A stretch of DNA of 64,000 bases from Vibrio crassostreae (GTDB taxonomy: Bacteria > Pseudomonadota > Gammaproteobacteria > Enterobacterales > Vibrionaceae), in NCBI RefSeq assembly GCF_024347415.1, contig NZ_AP025476.1:496001-560000 (forward strand), in the 5' to 3' direction. Position 1 is the first letter of the stretch, and every line of letters starts with the position of its first letter. Position numbers and translations under genes: made by a program. The notes under the pieces are model-generated. The model did no database searches, was not told the origin of the DNA, and worked only from the letters and a program-made list of their open reading frames with translations. Positions 37,601 through 46,629 of the stretch are shown in pieces.

Positions 37601-39207
37601 ATCGGGTCGATCGGTGGGTTGGTTACTTGTGCAAACAACTGTTTGAAGTAGTTTGAAAGGTGCTGAGATTGATGAGAAAGAATCGCTAGCGGCCAGTCAG
37701 CACCCATTGCAGAAAGTGGCTCGTAGCCTGTTTTCGCAAGAGGTAGAATGATTTCGTTCACTTCTTCAGAGCTCACACCAAACGATTGTTGTTTGTGGAG
37801 AAGTTTCTCTGGAGAAGGTTGGCTAAATTCGTTGCTCGCATCTGGTAGCTTTTTCAAGCTCAGAAGGTTCTCTTCAACCCACTTTTCGTAGGGTTGTGCT
37901 TTAGCAATGCTGTCTTTCACTTCTTCATCAGAAATGATGCGGCCTTGCTCAAGGTCAGCAACAAAAATACGACCTGGTTGCAGGCGACCACGGTACTCAA
38001 CGTTTTCAGGTGCAATCTCAACAACACCAGACTCAGACGCCATTACTAGGAAATCGTCTTTTGTTACTGTGTAGCGAGAAGGACGAAGACCGTTACGGTC
38101 TAGCGTTGCACCTACTTGAACACCATCGGTGAAACATACAGATGCTGGGCCATCCCATGGTTCCATTACGTTCGCGTGGTACTGGTAGAACGCACGACGA
38201 GTTGGGTCCATGTTTTTGTTTTCTTGCCATGCTTCCGGGATCATCATCATCAACGCATGTGGCAGAGTACGACCTGAAAGAACAAGTAGCTCAAGTGCCA
38301 TATCGAAGTTTGATGAATCCGAACTACCTTCCTGACAGATAGGCAGTAGCATGTCGATTTCAGCTTGTGTAAACAGATCCGATTCTAGGATTGCTTCACG
38401 CGCTTTCATCCAGTTCAGGTTGCCGCGAACCGTATTGATTTCGCCATTATGCGCGATGTAACGGAAAGGCTGAGCTAGACGCCAACGTGGGAATGTATTG
38501 GTAGAGAAGCGAGAGTGTACCAGTGCTAGAGCTGTCACCATGGTTGGGTTTTGCAGGTCTAGGAAGTACTGAGGAACTTGTTCAGTTGTTAGCTGACCTT
38601 TGTACACCAATGTCTTGTAAGACATAGAGTTGATGTAGAAGTCATCACCGATATTTGAAACGCTTTCTAGGCATACACGAACCGTGTAGTTACGTAGAAC
38701 ATACAGTTTACGCTCAAGCTCTTCTGGTGTGATACCAGGGCCGCCAGAAATAAATACGTGTTCAAATTGAGGTTCAGTGCTTAGTGGGTCAGCACCAATC
38801 ATTGAATTGTCAGTTGGAAGTTCACGGTAACCGATCACTTCTAACTCAAGGCGTTGTGCATTGCGTTCTAGAATGTCACGACACTGTGCACGTTTGTGTT
38901 CATCTTTAGGGAAAAGTACAACACCAACACCATATTTTTCAAAAGATGGCAGCTTAATTCCAAGCTTTACGGCTTCTTCTAGTAAGAATTCGTGCGGCTT
39001 CTGTAGCAGGATACCTGCACCATCACCAGAACACGGATCGCAGCCTTGGCCGCCACGGTGTTCCATACGTGCAAGCATATCGAGTGCTTGAGTTACTACA
39101 TCATGAGATTTGCGATTCTTTAGATGCGCAACAAAACCGATACCACAAGCGTCATGCTCCAATTCAGGAGTATACAGACCCTGTGAGTTCTGCTCTTGAT
39201 CTACCAT
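34660..39207 (-). CDS. gltB2: GltB paralogue, glutamate synthase large subunit (second type)
   Basis: 1515-residue glutamate synthase with the same domain order as the first copy: amidotransferase with Cys21 in HDACGIGFVAH, central domain, FMN barrel with CIMMRKCHKNTC for the 3Fe-4S cluster, and C-terminal beta-helix. A 20-residue propeptide before Cys21 is implied. The sequence is clearly divergent from the first GltB, with a different N-terminus and indels, so it is an ancient paralogue or acquired, not a recent duplication. GGAAGGATG precedes the ATG. It is probably transcribed with gltD2 from the region upstream of 39207. Confidence 0.94.
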   Translation of the reverse strand: MVDQEQNSQGLYTPELEHDACGIGFVAHLKNRKSHDVVTQALDMLARMEHRGGQGCDPCSGDGAGILLQKPHEFLLEEAVKLGIKLPSFEKYGVGVVLFPKDEHKRAQCRDILERNAQRLELEVIGYRELPTDNSMIGADPLSTEPQFEHVFISGGPGITPEELERKLYVLRNYTVRVCLESVSNIGDDFYINSMSYKTLVYKGQLTTEQVPQYFLDLQNPTMVTALALVHSRFSTNTFPRWRLAQPFRYIAHNGEINTVRGNLNWMKAREAILESDLFTQAEIDMLLPICQEGSSDSSNFDMALELLVLSGRTLPHALMMMIPEAWQENKNMDPTRRAFYQYHANVMEPWDGPASVCFTDGVQVGATLDRNGLRPSRYTVTKDDFLVMASESGVVEIAPENVEYRGRLQPGRIFVADLEQGRIISDEEVKDSIAKAQPYEKWVEENLLSLKKLPDASNEFSQPSPEKLLHKQQSFGVSSEEVNEIILPLAKTGYEPLSAMGADWPLAILSHQSQHLSNYFKQLFAQVTNPPIDPIRERMVMSLNTYLGKDQNLLAETPEHCQKVELESPVLSNSELEKLRAIDNEHLQAKTLDIVFQANGDQGKLERALKRICQYAEDAVIDGYSIILLTDRAVNSNHAAIPAMLAVGAVHHHLIRKGLRAKCDIVVETGDARETHHFATLIGYGANAVNPYLVIETIVELQRTKKLDPNVHPRELFDNYRKGVNGGLLKIFSKMGISTLQSYHGAQIFEALGVSKSVVEKYFTGTVSRIQGLTIDDIAREVLVRHRVGYPAREIPAQILDVGGVYQWKQRGEKHLFNPETISLLQESTRNKDYGQFKKYAKAVDDQGDNAATLRSQLDFIKNPAGSIPLAEVEPIENILKRFATGAMSFGSISHEAHSTLAVAMNRIGAKSNSGEGGEDPARFERKENGDWERSAIKQVASGRFGVTSYYLSNADELQIKMAQGAKPGEGGQLPGDKVDDWIGATRHSTPGVGLISPPPHHDIYSIEDLAQLIYDLKNANRNGRVNVKLVSEAGVGTIASGVAKAKADVVLIAGFDGGTGASPMSSIRHTGLPWELGLAETHQTLLKNGLRNRIVVQSDGQMKTPRDLAVATLLGAEEWGVATAALVVEGCIMMRKCHKNTCPVGIATQNKTLRERFDGRVEDVVTFFQYMAEGLREVMAELGFRSIDEMVGQSHKLKVRDDIGHWKYKNLDLTPVLHIEQAREEDGIYNQTQQNHNLEDVLDRKLIQAAIPALEKGEAVSASFPIINTDRSAGTMLSNEISKVYKDQGLPQPMNVKFHGSAGQSFGAFLAKGVKFEVEGDANDYWGKGLSGGTLVLYPDAKSSIVAEDNIVVGNVCFYGATSGESFIRGMAGERFCVRNSGAKVVVEGVGDHGCEYMTGGVAIILGSTGRNFAAGMSGGVAYVWDKAGDFETKLNSELVDLDPIEQEDKDLLLDMLTKHVEFTGSEVAQSFLDNFEASVASLIKVMPRDYKAVLEKRKAEAQQAQTEEVEAV

Positions 39208-39737
39208 AGATACATCCTTCCAGTTAAATCTAGGCGCAACTTATTTGTATAAAGTCAGCCTTGTCCTTTTATATTTATGGGTCTAAACCTGCCTATGCTG
39301 GCGGTTTGAATCCTTTCCGTATCTCGCAGGAAAAGTATTGCGAGAAAAACAATCCTTAGTGATACCTGTTTATTTTTAACCACAAACTAGTGGTTTATAT
39401 AGGTGGGAGTTAGATATCACCGACTTATTAGCAAGTTTTCGTTGTAAGTAAATACTCAAAAATAGCCAATATGTGTAAGTATCCTACAATTTTGTCTAGG
39501 CGAATTGCAATGAAAGTTGACCCATGTAGACCATTTTTTTCGTTTTATTTTGAATTTAATGCCTAACAAATGTGCAACATTAGGCAAATAGAGCCGATTT
39601 TTTGCATGTTTATTGATATTTGTTAGGTTGCTCGCAAAAAGCCTTGAGTAAACTAATTGGTCGAATTTTGCAGGGATGTAATTTTTTTTCAAAAAAAGAC
39701 TGATATTCATTCTTATTTACTTGAGTGCTTTGAAAAT
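39208..39737. other. Divergent intergenic region, gltB2 to yhcC
   Basis: About 530 bases with no supported gene. The minus-strand promoter of gltB2 and the plus-strand promoter of yhcC must lie here. The DNA is A/T-rich near 39430-39700. A TTG at 39657 is in frame with yhcC but the extension does not look coding. Confidence 0.55.
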
Positions 39738-40691
39738 ATGCAATTACACGAGTTGGTCAATACTATCGGCCAAGACCTTCAACGCCGTTATGGCGAGAAA
39801 GTCCACAAGCTGACGCTTCACGGTGGTTTCAGCTGCCCAAACCGAGACGGGACCATTGGTCGTGGAGGTTGTACGTTTTGTAACGTGGCTTCCTTTGCCG
39901 ATGAACAAACTCAAATTCAAAGTATTGCTGACCAGTTAAAAGATCGCGCGGGTGAGATTGCTCGTGCCAAGAAGTATCTGGCTTACTTTCAGGCGTACAC
40001 CAGCACTTATGCTGAGGTACAAGTGCTTAAGAATATGTATGAAGAGGCGTTAAAAGCACCTGGTGCAGAGATCGTCGGCCTTTGTGTTGGCACAAGACCA
40101 GACTGCGTGCCTGATGCGGTATTAGAGTTGTTAGCGGGCTATGTTAAACAAGGCTATGAGATTTGGCTCGAGCTTGGCCTACAAACCGCCAATGATAAAA
40201 CTCTCAAGCGAATTAACCGCGGACACGACTTTGCGGTGTATGAAACGATCACCCAGCGTGCTCGCGCTTTAGGCATCAAGGTGTGTACCCACCTGATTGT
40301 TGGTCTACCAAAAGAGACTAAGCCGGATAACCTTGAAACCTTAGACAAGGTATTAGCGGTTGGCACCGATGGTATTAAGCTACATGGCCTTCATATAGTA
40401 GAGGGCAGTACTATGGCTAAGGCGTGGAAAGCCGGCAAGCTAGAAGCGCCAAGCCTTGAAGAGTACATTGATATCGCGAGTGAGATCATCCAACGCACGC
40501 CTGCGGACGTGGTTTATCACCGTGTTTCTTCTGCTGCGAGACGCCCAACGTTACTCTCTCCTTTATGGTGTGAGAACCGCTGGTTAGCGATGACTAAAAT
40601 AGGTCGTTCGCTCGATAAAACCGGTGCTCAGGGCATCAAAACTGGCTCTGCATTTGAATACACTCTGCCTGTTTTAAACGCGGCCAATTAA
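39738..40691 (+). CDS. yhcC: YhcC-like radical SAM protein
   Basis: 317-residue radical SAM protein. SCPNRDGTIGRGGCTFCN carries the cluster cysteines; VGLCVGTRPDCVPD, WLELGLQTANDKTLKRINRGH and HLIVGLPKET follow in the TIM barrel as in E. coli YhcC. The start at 39738 (MQLHELVNTIGQDLQRRYG) is chosen because the E. coli protein begins the same way; an upstream TTG adds 27 unmatched residues. The substrate is not established; homologues have been linked to tRNA or protein modification only by inference. In E. coli and Vibrio it is a neighbour of arcB/gltB, as here. Confidence 0.9.
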   Translation: MQLHELVNTIGQDLQRRYGEKVHKLTLHGGFSCPNRDGTIGRGGCTFCNVASFADEQTQIQSIADQLKDRAGEIARAKKYLAYFQAYTSTYAEVQVLKNMYEEALKAPGAEIVGLCVGTRPDCVPDAVLELLAGYVKQGYEIWLELGLQTANDKTLKRINRGHDFAVYETITQRARALGIKVCTHLIVGLPKETKPDNLETLDKVLAVGTDGIKLHGLHIVEGSTMAKAWKAGKLEAPSLEEYIDIASEIIQRTPADVVYHRVSSAARRPTLLSPLWCENRWLAMTKIGRSLDKTGAQGIKTGSAFEYTLPVLNAAN

Positions 40692-40782
40692 TAGAAATGG
40701 GTGACTGTAGGTAACAGCAGATAAAACCAACAAATAGTGGTAACATTTCCCTCACAGATTTTATGGTATAGATTGAGAGTAA

Positions 40783-42534
40783 ATGGAACTGGTAATGACT
40801 TGGTTGTGGGACAGGGCGTATGGCTACGGTATTTATATCGTTGTTGTATTGCTGATTGCTCTCATCTGCTGGCATCTCTATTCTCGTTATCAATCGCATA
40901 TCGAAACGCTTCTACTTGCTACTCCATCGCCACTTTACTTTGTTGATGTTCGAAGTGGCGAAATACTCTATGCCAATCGCCAAGCAATGCAGTTGCTTGG
41001 TATTCGACAAATTGGTGTTAACTTTCGATTCCCTACCGTTGAAAGCGAGAATAGCTTTCGCCACTACTTAACCAATCACATCAACTCTCGAGCCTTCGAG
41101 CAGGTCTCCCTGTGGGCGCTTTCTGAATTTGAGTCGTTTAAGATCAACTTAGTCGGTCGTAAGGTTCATTTTAGAAATAAGCAGGCTTGGATGATTCATG
41201 CTTCACCTTATAAGAATACTAACGAAGAAATGTCCCAAGAAGTTCGAGAGTTGAATGTTGCTCGTACCGCTTTGGATTCTTTGTCTGAGTTGATCTACGT
41301 GAAAGATCAGAAAGATCAGTTAGTGACGAGTAATCGCTCGTTTAAAAAGTTTTGGCATGGTCGTGCTGAAGAGGGCACCCTGAGTGTTTCTGGTGGAGTA
41401 TTAAAAGGTCGTGTAAGTGAACGCTCTTGGACTACAGATCAAGATGGAAAAAGCTGCTTGCTTGAAACCTACCAAAGTGTCTTGCTCTCACAAGATGGAT
41501 CAACCATAGGTACGCTCTCTATTAGCCATGATGTGACCGATTGGCATGACATGCAGCAGAAGCTGCGTGGCGAAATGGAGAAGCGTAAAGATACCGAAGT
41601 GGCACTTGCTCAGCGTGACACCATCTTGCAAAACATCTTGGAAGCGAGCCCAGACTCGATTGGTATCTTCAACGAAAACATGGTTTATCAAGCGTGTAAT
41701 AAGCCATTTGTGGCTGCGCTAGGTATCTCTGAAGTGAGTGACTTGATCGGTAAACGTTTACAAGATGTGGTGCCACATAGCATCTATACGCGAATATCAG
41801 AAACCGATCATCAAGTGCTTCATCAAAGTAAATCGCTGCGTTATATCGACAAAGTGGTCTCAAGTGATGGAGCATTTACTTGGTATGATGTAGTCAAATC
41901 ACCGTTTAGAGATCCAGCATCGAGCACTAATGGTGTGTTGATCATGGCGCGTGATATTACAGAGCGTTATCTAGCAGAACAAAAACTTGAAGAAGCCAAC
42001 CTTGAACTTGAACGCCTCAGCTTTATGGATAGCCTGACTAAAGTTTCTAATCGACGTCGTTTCGATGAACAGCTCTCGACACTGTGGCATTATCATGTGC
42101 GTGAGAAGTTACCGCTGACGATCATGCTGTGTGACATCGATTTCTTTAAAGGCTACAACGACTATTACGGACACCAGCAAGGTGATGATGCTCTGGTCCA
42201 AGTTTCTCAGGCATTTAAGCAAGTGTTGAATCGTTCATCGGACTGTGTAGCTCGTTATGGTGGTGAAGAATTCGGCTTTATTCTGCCGAATACAACGACC
42301 GAAGGTGCTCAGCTGGTGGCGCAGCGTATACATGACGAAGTCTTAAAATTAGAACTTGCGCATGAGAAGTCGACGGTCTCTGAATTCATCACCGTGAGTA
42401 TTGGTATTGTCTCTTACATTCCTAAACCTGATGACGAGATGGAGTCGGCCGTTGCTTTGGCTGACAGTGCTCTGTATCAAGCAAAATCTGACGGTCGAAA
42501 CCGTTCTATGGTGCATCCATCCTCAATTTGCTAA
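40783..42534 (+). CDS. Membrane PAS-GGDEF diguanylate cyclase
   Basis: 583-residue sensor that probably makes cyclic di-GMP. N-terminal membrane segment about residues 14-32; PAS-like domains about 42-140, 162-255 and 283-395, the last ending in MARDITERYLAEQKLEEAN with a short coiled coil; GGDEF domain about 405-578. The active site is GGEEF (493-497), a catalytically competent variant, and the RxxD inhibitory site RSSD (484-487) sits five residues before it, so product inhibition is expected. It has no EAL domain. It lies 174 bases upstream of arcB and in the same direction; a functional link with ArcB is only an inference. Confidence 0.9.
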   Translation: MELVMTWLWDRAYGYGIYIVVVLLIALICWHLYSRYQSHIETLLLATPSPLYFVDVRSGEILYANRQAMQLLGIRQIGVNFRFPTVESENSFRHYLTNHINSRAFEQVSLWALSEFESFKINLVGRKVHFRNKQAWMIHASPYKNTNEEMSQEVRELNVARTALDSLSELIYVKDQKDQLVTSNRSFKKFWHGRAEEGTLSVSGGVLKGRVSERSWTTDQDGKSCLLETYQSVLLSQDGSTIGTLSISHDVTDWHDMQQKLRGEMEKRKDTEVALAQRDTILQNILEASPDSIGIFNENMVYQACNKPFVAALGISEVSDLIGKRLQDVVPHSIYTRISETDHQVLHQSKSLRYIDKVVSSDGAFTWYDVVKSPFRDPASSTNGVLIMARDITERYLAEQKLEEANLELERLSFMDSLTKVSNRRRFDEQLSTLWHYHVREKLPLTIMLCDIDFFKGYNDYYGHQQGDDALVQVSQAFKQVLNRSSDCVARYGGEEFGFILPNTTTEGAQLVAQRIHDEVLKLELAHEKSTVSEFITVSIGIVSYIPKPDDEMESAVALADSALYQAKSDGRNRSMVHPSSIC

Positions 42535-42708
42535 CTCTATAAAATCGGTGATTTGCCCACCTTCGTCTGTTTTGGTTGTTCGGTATTTATATTAATTGGA
42601 TTAACCTTCGATATTGCCGCTGATCTCTTGCTGCGTGTGATGTAGCTAGCTTACCTCCTATCTTCAAACAGGGTAGAATGTTGCTAGTCTTATCGCATGG
42701 AGCGCTAA

Positions 42709-45078
42709 ATGAAACCCATGAAAAATCTTGCCCAGTATTACGTGGATCTACTCGTAAAGCTGGGGATTGTCCGCTTTTCTATCTTACTCGCCCTAGCGCT
42801 TGTTGCCCTCGCTGTTGTTGTGCAAGTCGGTATCACCCTCGCACTCAAAGGTAATGTTGATGATATCGATATTGTCCGTTCAGTTTTCTTTGGTTTAGTG
42901 ATAACGCCTTGGGCGGTTTACTTCCTATCTGTAGTCGTTGATCAGCTGGAAGAGTCTCGTCAAAGGTTAGCGAAACTGGTCTCTAAACTTGGCGACATGC
43001 GTGAGCGAGACCAAGAGCTCAACAATAAACTGCAACTCAATATTGAGAAGCTTAATCAAGAAATTGAAGAGCGTGAAAAAGCGGAAGAAGCACGTGCAGA
43101 AGCGATGCACGACCTTGAGAACGAGGTGTTTCAACGTGAGCGAACTCAGCTTGAACTTGCAGAACGTACGGCACTGCTACGTTCATTTATTGATGCTTCT
43201 CCTGACCTTATTTACTATCGTAATGAAGATGGTGTGTTCTCTGGTTGTAACCGTGCTGTAGAAGAGCTCACCGGCAAAACAGAAAAAGAGCTGGTTGGTT
43301 TGACTCCTTGGGATGTCTACAGTAAAGAGGTAGCCCAACAAGTTGTTGAAACCGATAAGAAAGTCTTTTCTGATAACCAAGCGCTGACCTATGACCAATG
43401 GCTTGAATACCCTGACGGACGTAAGAGTTACTTCGAACTGCGTAAGGTTCCTTTCTACAGCAAAGATGGCCGTCACTTGGGCTTAGTCGGTTTTGGTCGT
43501 GATATTACTGAACGTAAAGAGCATCAAGAGTCGTTAGAAAAAGCTAGCCGTGATAAGACCACCTTTATCTCAACCATTAGCCACGAGTTAAGAACACCGC
43601 TCAATGGCATCATCGGCTTGAGCCGCATGTTGTTGGATAGCCAACTAACGACCGAGCAGCGTAAGCAGATGCAAACCATTAAGGTAAGCGCAGTGACATT
43701 GGGTAATATCTTTAACGATATTATCGACATGGATAAGTTCGATCGCCGTAAGCTTGAGCTCTTCCCAACCCCTATCAACTTTGAAGATTTCGTTGTCGAG
43801 ATCGAGAGTATTTCTGCGTTAATGGCAGAGCAGAAAGGACTAAGGTTCGATCTAGAAAGATTGTCTGATCTTCCTGCCGCTGTTGAGGTGGATGGTACTC
43901 GTCTTAGACAGGTATTGTGGAACCTTGTCAGCAACGCGATGAAGTTCACCAAAGATGGTGGTGTGGTGATGACAGTCAGCGCCGAAATTGATGGCGACTT
44001 TGCCAACATAACGATGGAAGTAGAAGACACTGGGATTGGTATCCCTGAAAGTGAAATCGAGAAGATCTTCGCGATGTACTATCAGGTAAAATCGGGCACG
44101 GACAATTTGCACGCTGTCGGCACGGGCATTGGCCTCGCGGTCTCACAGCAGCTGATCAATATGATGGATGGCCACATTGAAGTCACCAGTGAAGAGGGCT
44201 TTGGTAGCACCTTTACGGTTTCGATTCGAGTTCCAGTTAATCACGATACTCAGGCACTGATCAAAACGCCAAGAAAGCAGTCGAATCTTAAGATCTTCAT
44301 GGTAGAAGATATTGAACTCAATATCACAGTGGCTCGCTCTCTACTTGAAAGTCTGGGCCATGAGGTGACCGTAGTAATGACGGGTAAAGAGGCTCAGATT
44401 GCTTTTAACCCGGAAGACTATGACTTGGTACTGTTAGATATCCAACTGCCAGACATGACAGGTTTCGATATTGCTCAATACTACCGCGAGAAATACAGCC
44501 AACTACCGCCTTTGGTGGCATTAACTGCCAACGTGTTAAACAACAAGCAAGAGTATTTCCAGAAAGGCATGGACGAAGCGATCAGCAAACCTTTGTCAGT
44601 TCGAGCTATTCAAGATGTCATCAGCGAGCTGATCGAAGATGCGACAGAGGTAATTGAGAAAGTAGCGGGTACGGAGAAGGTTGAAAGCATTGAGAAAGTC
44701 GACGCCACTAAGTCTGTTCTTTCAGCTATTGATACCACTTTGCTTGATATTGACATGCTAGAGTCTTATGTTGACATTGTTGGACCAAAACCGGTTTTGG
44801 ATAGCATCGTGATGTTTGAAGATATGATGCCGGAGTATATGGAAATATTGAACTCCAACATGGTCGCGAAAGATAAAGCCAGTATCGTTTCTGAAGCACA
44901 TAAAATTAAAGGTGCAGCAGGTTCTATTGGCCTGAAACGCATTCAACAAGTTGCTCAGAAAGCTCAATCTCCTGACCTACCAGCTTGGTGGGAAAACATT
45001 TCAGATTGGGTCGATGAGATTAATAACGAATACCAGAATGACATTGAAGTCTTAAAGAGTTGGTTAAATCAAAGGTAG
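42709..45078 (+). CDS. arcB: ArcB, aerobic respiration sensor hybrid kinase
   Basis: 789-residue tripartite kinase that phosphorylates ArcA under low oxygen. Order: two membrane segments about 20-77, coiled coil about 77-150, PAS about 153-270, histidine kinase with His292 (SHELRTP), N box 405-411, G1 DTGIGIP, G2 GTGIGLA, receiver with Asp577 (LVLLDIQLPDMTG), and HPt with His731 (EAHKIKGAAGS). The numbering is within one of E. coli until the receiver. In E. coli Cys180 and Cys241 in the PAS region sense quinones; here Cys180 is present but position 241 is Tyr, and there is no other cysteine. A lipoprotein gene follows after 7 bases. Confidence 0.97.
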   Translation: MKPMKNLAQYYVDLLVKLGIVRFSILLALALVALAVVVQVGITLALKGNVDDIDIVRSVFFGLVITPWAVYFLSVVVDQLEESRQRLAKLVSKLGDMRERDQELNNKLQLNIEKLNQEIEEREKAEEARAEAMHDLENEVFQRERTQLELAERTALLRSFIDASPDLIYYRNEDGVFSGCNRAVEELTGKTEKELVGLTPWDVYSKEVAQQVVETDKKVFSDNQALTYDQWLEYPDGRKSYFELRKVPFYSKDGRHLGLVGFGRDITERKEHQESLEKASRDKTTFISTISHELRTPLNGIIGLSRMLLDSQLTTEQRKQMQTIKVSAVTLGNIFNDIIDMDKFDRRKLELFPTPINFEDFVVEIESISALMAEQKGLRFDLERLSDLPAAVEVDGTRLRQVLWNLVSNAMKFTKDGGVVMTVSAEIDGDFANITMEVEDTGIGIPESEIEKIFAMYYQVKSGTDNLHAVGTGIGLAVSQQLINMMDGHIEVTSEEGFGSTFTVSIRVPVNHDTQALIKTPRKQSNLKIFMVEDIELNITVARSLLESLGHEVTVVMTGKEAQIAFNPEDYDLVLLDIQLPDMTGFDIAQYYREKYSQLPPLVALTANVLNNKQEYFQKGMDEAISKPLSVRAIQDVISELIEDATEVIEKVAGTEKVESIEKVDATKSVLSAIDTTLLDIDMLESYVDIVGPKPVLDSIVMFEDMMPEYMEILNSNMVAKDKASIVSEAHKIKGAAGSIGLKRIQQVAQKAQSPDLPAWWENISDWVDEINNEYQNDIEVLKSWLNQR

Positions 45079-45085
45079 AAGAAGA

Positions 45086-45529
45086 ATGAAAAAATTAGCA
45101 TTCGCCGCATGTGTAGTGGCATTAGCGGGTTGTTCTACGCCCCAAGTAGAATGGCAGCAAGATAATCAAGTAGAAGTATCTGCAGCAACAGTCACAATGA
45201 AAAGCAACCTTTGGCACAACAAGATGCCAACGATTGGAGAGACCCAAGATAAGACTTTGCATGGTGCAATCTACCTAGAGTCAGACTCACAACTGCCAGC
45301 AACGCTTGCGGTTGAGAGTGTTACCGTTAAACAGGGTGCAGACACCTTATTGGTAACAGCTGACGATCTTGATTTAAGAACACATAGCGAAACTCAATGG
45401 GAAGTCGCTTTTGTGTGGCAACTAGAGATCGACAGCGACAAGCCTGTTGATGTGGCGGTTGAACTGAAAGATGGTGAAACCGTGAAGTGGCTGGTGGAGA
45501 AAGACGTTAAGGTTGATACGGTTTACTAA
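45086..45529 (+). CDS. Small predicted lipoprotein downstream of arcB
   Basis: 147 residues: signal peptide with lipobox LAGC (Cys16), then a mainly beta-strand mature domain with no motif I recognise. It starts 7 bases after arcB with a GAAGAAG site, so it is probably co-transcribed with it. A bidirectional terminator closes the unit. The function is unknown; position suggests only a possible envelope link to the arc locus. Confidence 0.8.
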   Translation: MKKLAFAACVVALAGCSTPQVEWQQDNQVEVSAATVTMKSNLWHNKMPTIGETQDKTLHGAIYLESDSQLPATLAVESVTVKQGADTLLVTADDLDLRTHSETQWEVAFVWQLEIDSDKPVDVAVELKDGETVKWLVEKDVKVDTVY

Positions 45530-45551
45530 ACCTTAGCGAACAATGAACAAC

Positions 45552-45586
45552 AAAAAAGGGAGAATGCGTTGGCATTCTCCCTTTTT
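45552..45586. terminator. Bidirectional terminator between lipoprotein gene and arcA
   Basis: GGGAGAATGC, loop GTTG, GCATTCTCCC with A tract on the left and T tract on the right: a 10-bp stem able to stop both convergent transcripts. Confidence 0.88.
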
Positions 45587-45653
45587 AATAACTATTGATT
45601 GCGCTTCTACTGTTCAAACACTAAGTGCTAAACGACTCGAAACGCGAATCGAA

Positions 45654-46370
45654 TTAGTCTTCTAGGTCACCACAAAAGCGGTAGCCTTCACCGTGAATCG
45701 TTGCGATGATTTCTGGCGTACCAGAAACAGATTCAAAGTGCTTACGAATACGACGGATTGTTACGTCTACAGTACGATCGTGTGGCTTAAGCTCACGACC
45801 AGTCATCTTCTTAAGAAGGTCTGCACGTGTTTGGATCTTACCTGGGTTCTCACAGAAGTGAAGTAGAGCACGGAACTCTGAACGAGGTAGCTTGTAGCCT
45901 TCGCCATCTGGGCTAACCAGAGAACGACTGTTGATATCTAGTACCCAACCGTTGAACTCATACTTTTCAACGCTACGCTTTTCTTCTTGAACAGAGCTTG
46001 TGCTCATTGAACGGTTAAGAAGGTTGCGTGCACGGATAGTCAGTTCACGAGGGTTGAAAGGCTTAGTGATGTAGTCATCAGCGCCGATCTCTAGGCCAAG
46101 GATCTTATCAACTTCATTATCACGACCAGTTAAGAACATAAGCGCTACGTTTGCTTGCTCACGTAGTTCACGCGCAAGTAGTAGGCCATTCTTACCTGGA
46201 AGGTTGATGTCCATAATTACAAGGTTAACTTGGTTGTCAGATAGCACTTGGTGCATCTCTTCACCGTCGCTAGCCTCAAAAACAGCATATCCCTCTGCTT
46301 CAAAAATACTCTTTAGAGTGTTACGAGTTACTTGCTCATCTTCAACGATAAGAATCTGCGGGGTTTGCAT
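45654..46370 (-). CDS. arcA: ArcA, aerobic respiration response regulator
   Basis: 238-residue OmpR-family regulator, the same length as E. coli ArcA. Receiver domain about 1-120 with the phosphorylation site Asp54 ([13 protein letters not shown]) and KPFNPREL; winged-helix domain about 130-235 with the [17 protein letters not shown] recognition helix. I start at 46370 ([12 protein letters not shown]), which matches the family; an upstream in-frame extension to 46475 is not coding-like. It converges with the arcB unit, an arrangement not seen in E. coli where the two genes are far apart. A perfect FNR box lies 260 bases upstream. Confidence 0.97.
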   Translation of the reverse strand: MQTPQILIVEDEQVTRNTLKSIFEAEGYAVFEASDGEEMHQVLSDNQVNLVIMDINLPGKNGLLLARELREQANVALMFLTGRDNEVDKILGLEIGADDYITKPFNPRELTIRARNLLNRSMSTSSVQEEKRSVEKYEFNGWVLDINSRSLVSPDGEGYKLPRSEFRALLHFCENPGKIQTRADLLKKMTGRELKPHDRTVDVTIRRIRKHFESVSGTPEIIATIHGEGYRFCGDLED

Positions 46371-46582
46371 TTGGCGGTACCTAAATTTGTGACGAAACTG
46401 TGCTAATAGAATAAATTCTAGGCAAAAACATAACATACAGGTAATGTATTTTTGATGATAACTTAAAGTTTTCAAAAAAACACTTACTTCCAGCTATCTG
46501 CCTTCCTTGAAGTATTGCCCAATAACGTAGATCCAGTACGCCTTTCAATCATTCTTTTAGTGATTGGAGAGGATTCTATAAT

Positions 46583-46616
46583 GTTAACAGCATGCTAACA
46601 ACGCGAGAATGTTAAT
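46583..46616. promoter_or_regulatory. Possible ArcA-binding direct repeats
   Basis: GTTAAC at 46583 and GCTAAC at 46594 are 11 bases apart, the spacing of ArcA-P direct repeats, with a further GTTAAT at 46611. Could mediate autoregulation of arcA. Match is partial. Confidence 0.35.
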
Positions 46617-46629
46617 TCCATTCACTTTG

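Noticed and set aside
39657..39737. Longer N-terminus of YhcC from TTG 39657
   Set aside because: The 27 added residues are not similar to the family, whereas the ATG at 39738 matches the E. coli start.
46371..46475. Longer N-terminus of ArcA
   Set aside because: Adds 35 residues not found in ArcA; the start at 46370 gives exactly 238 residues as in E. coli.
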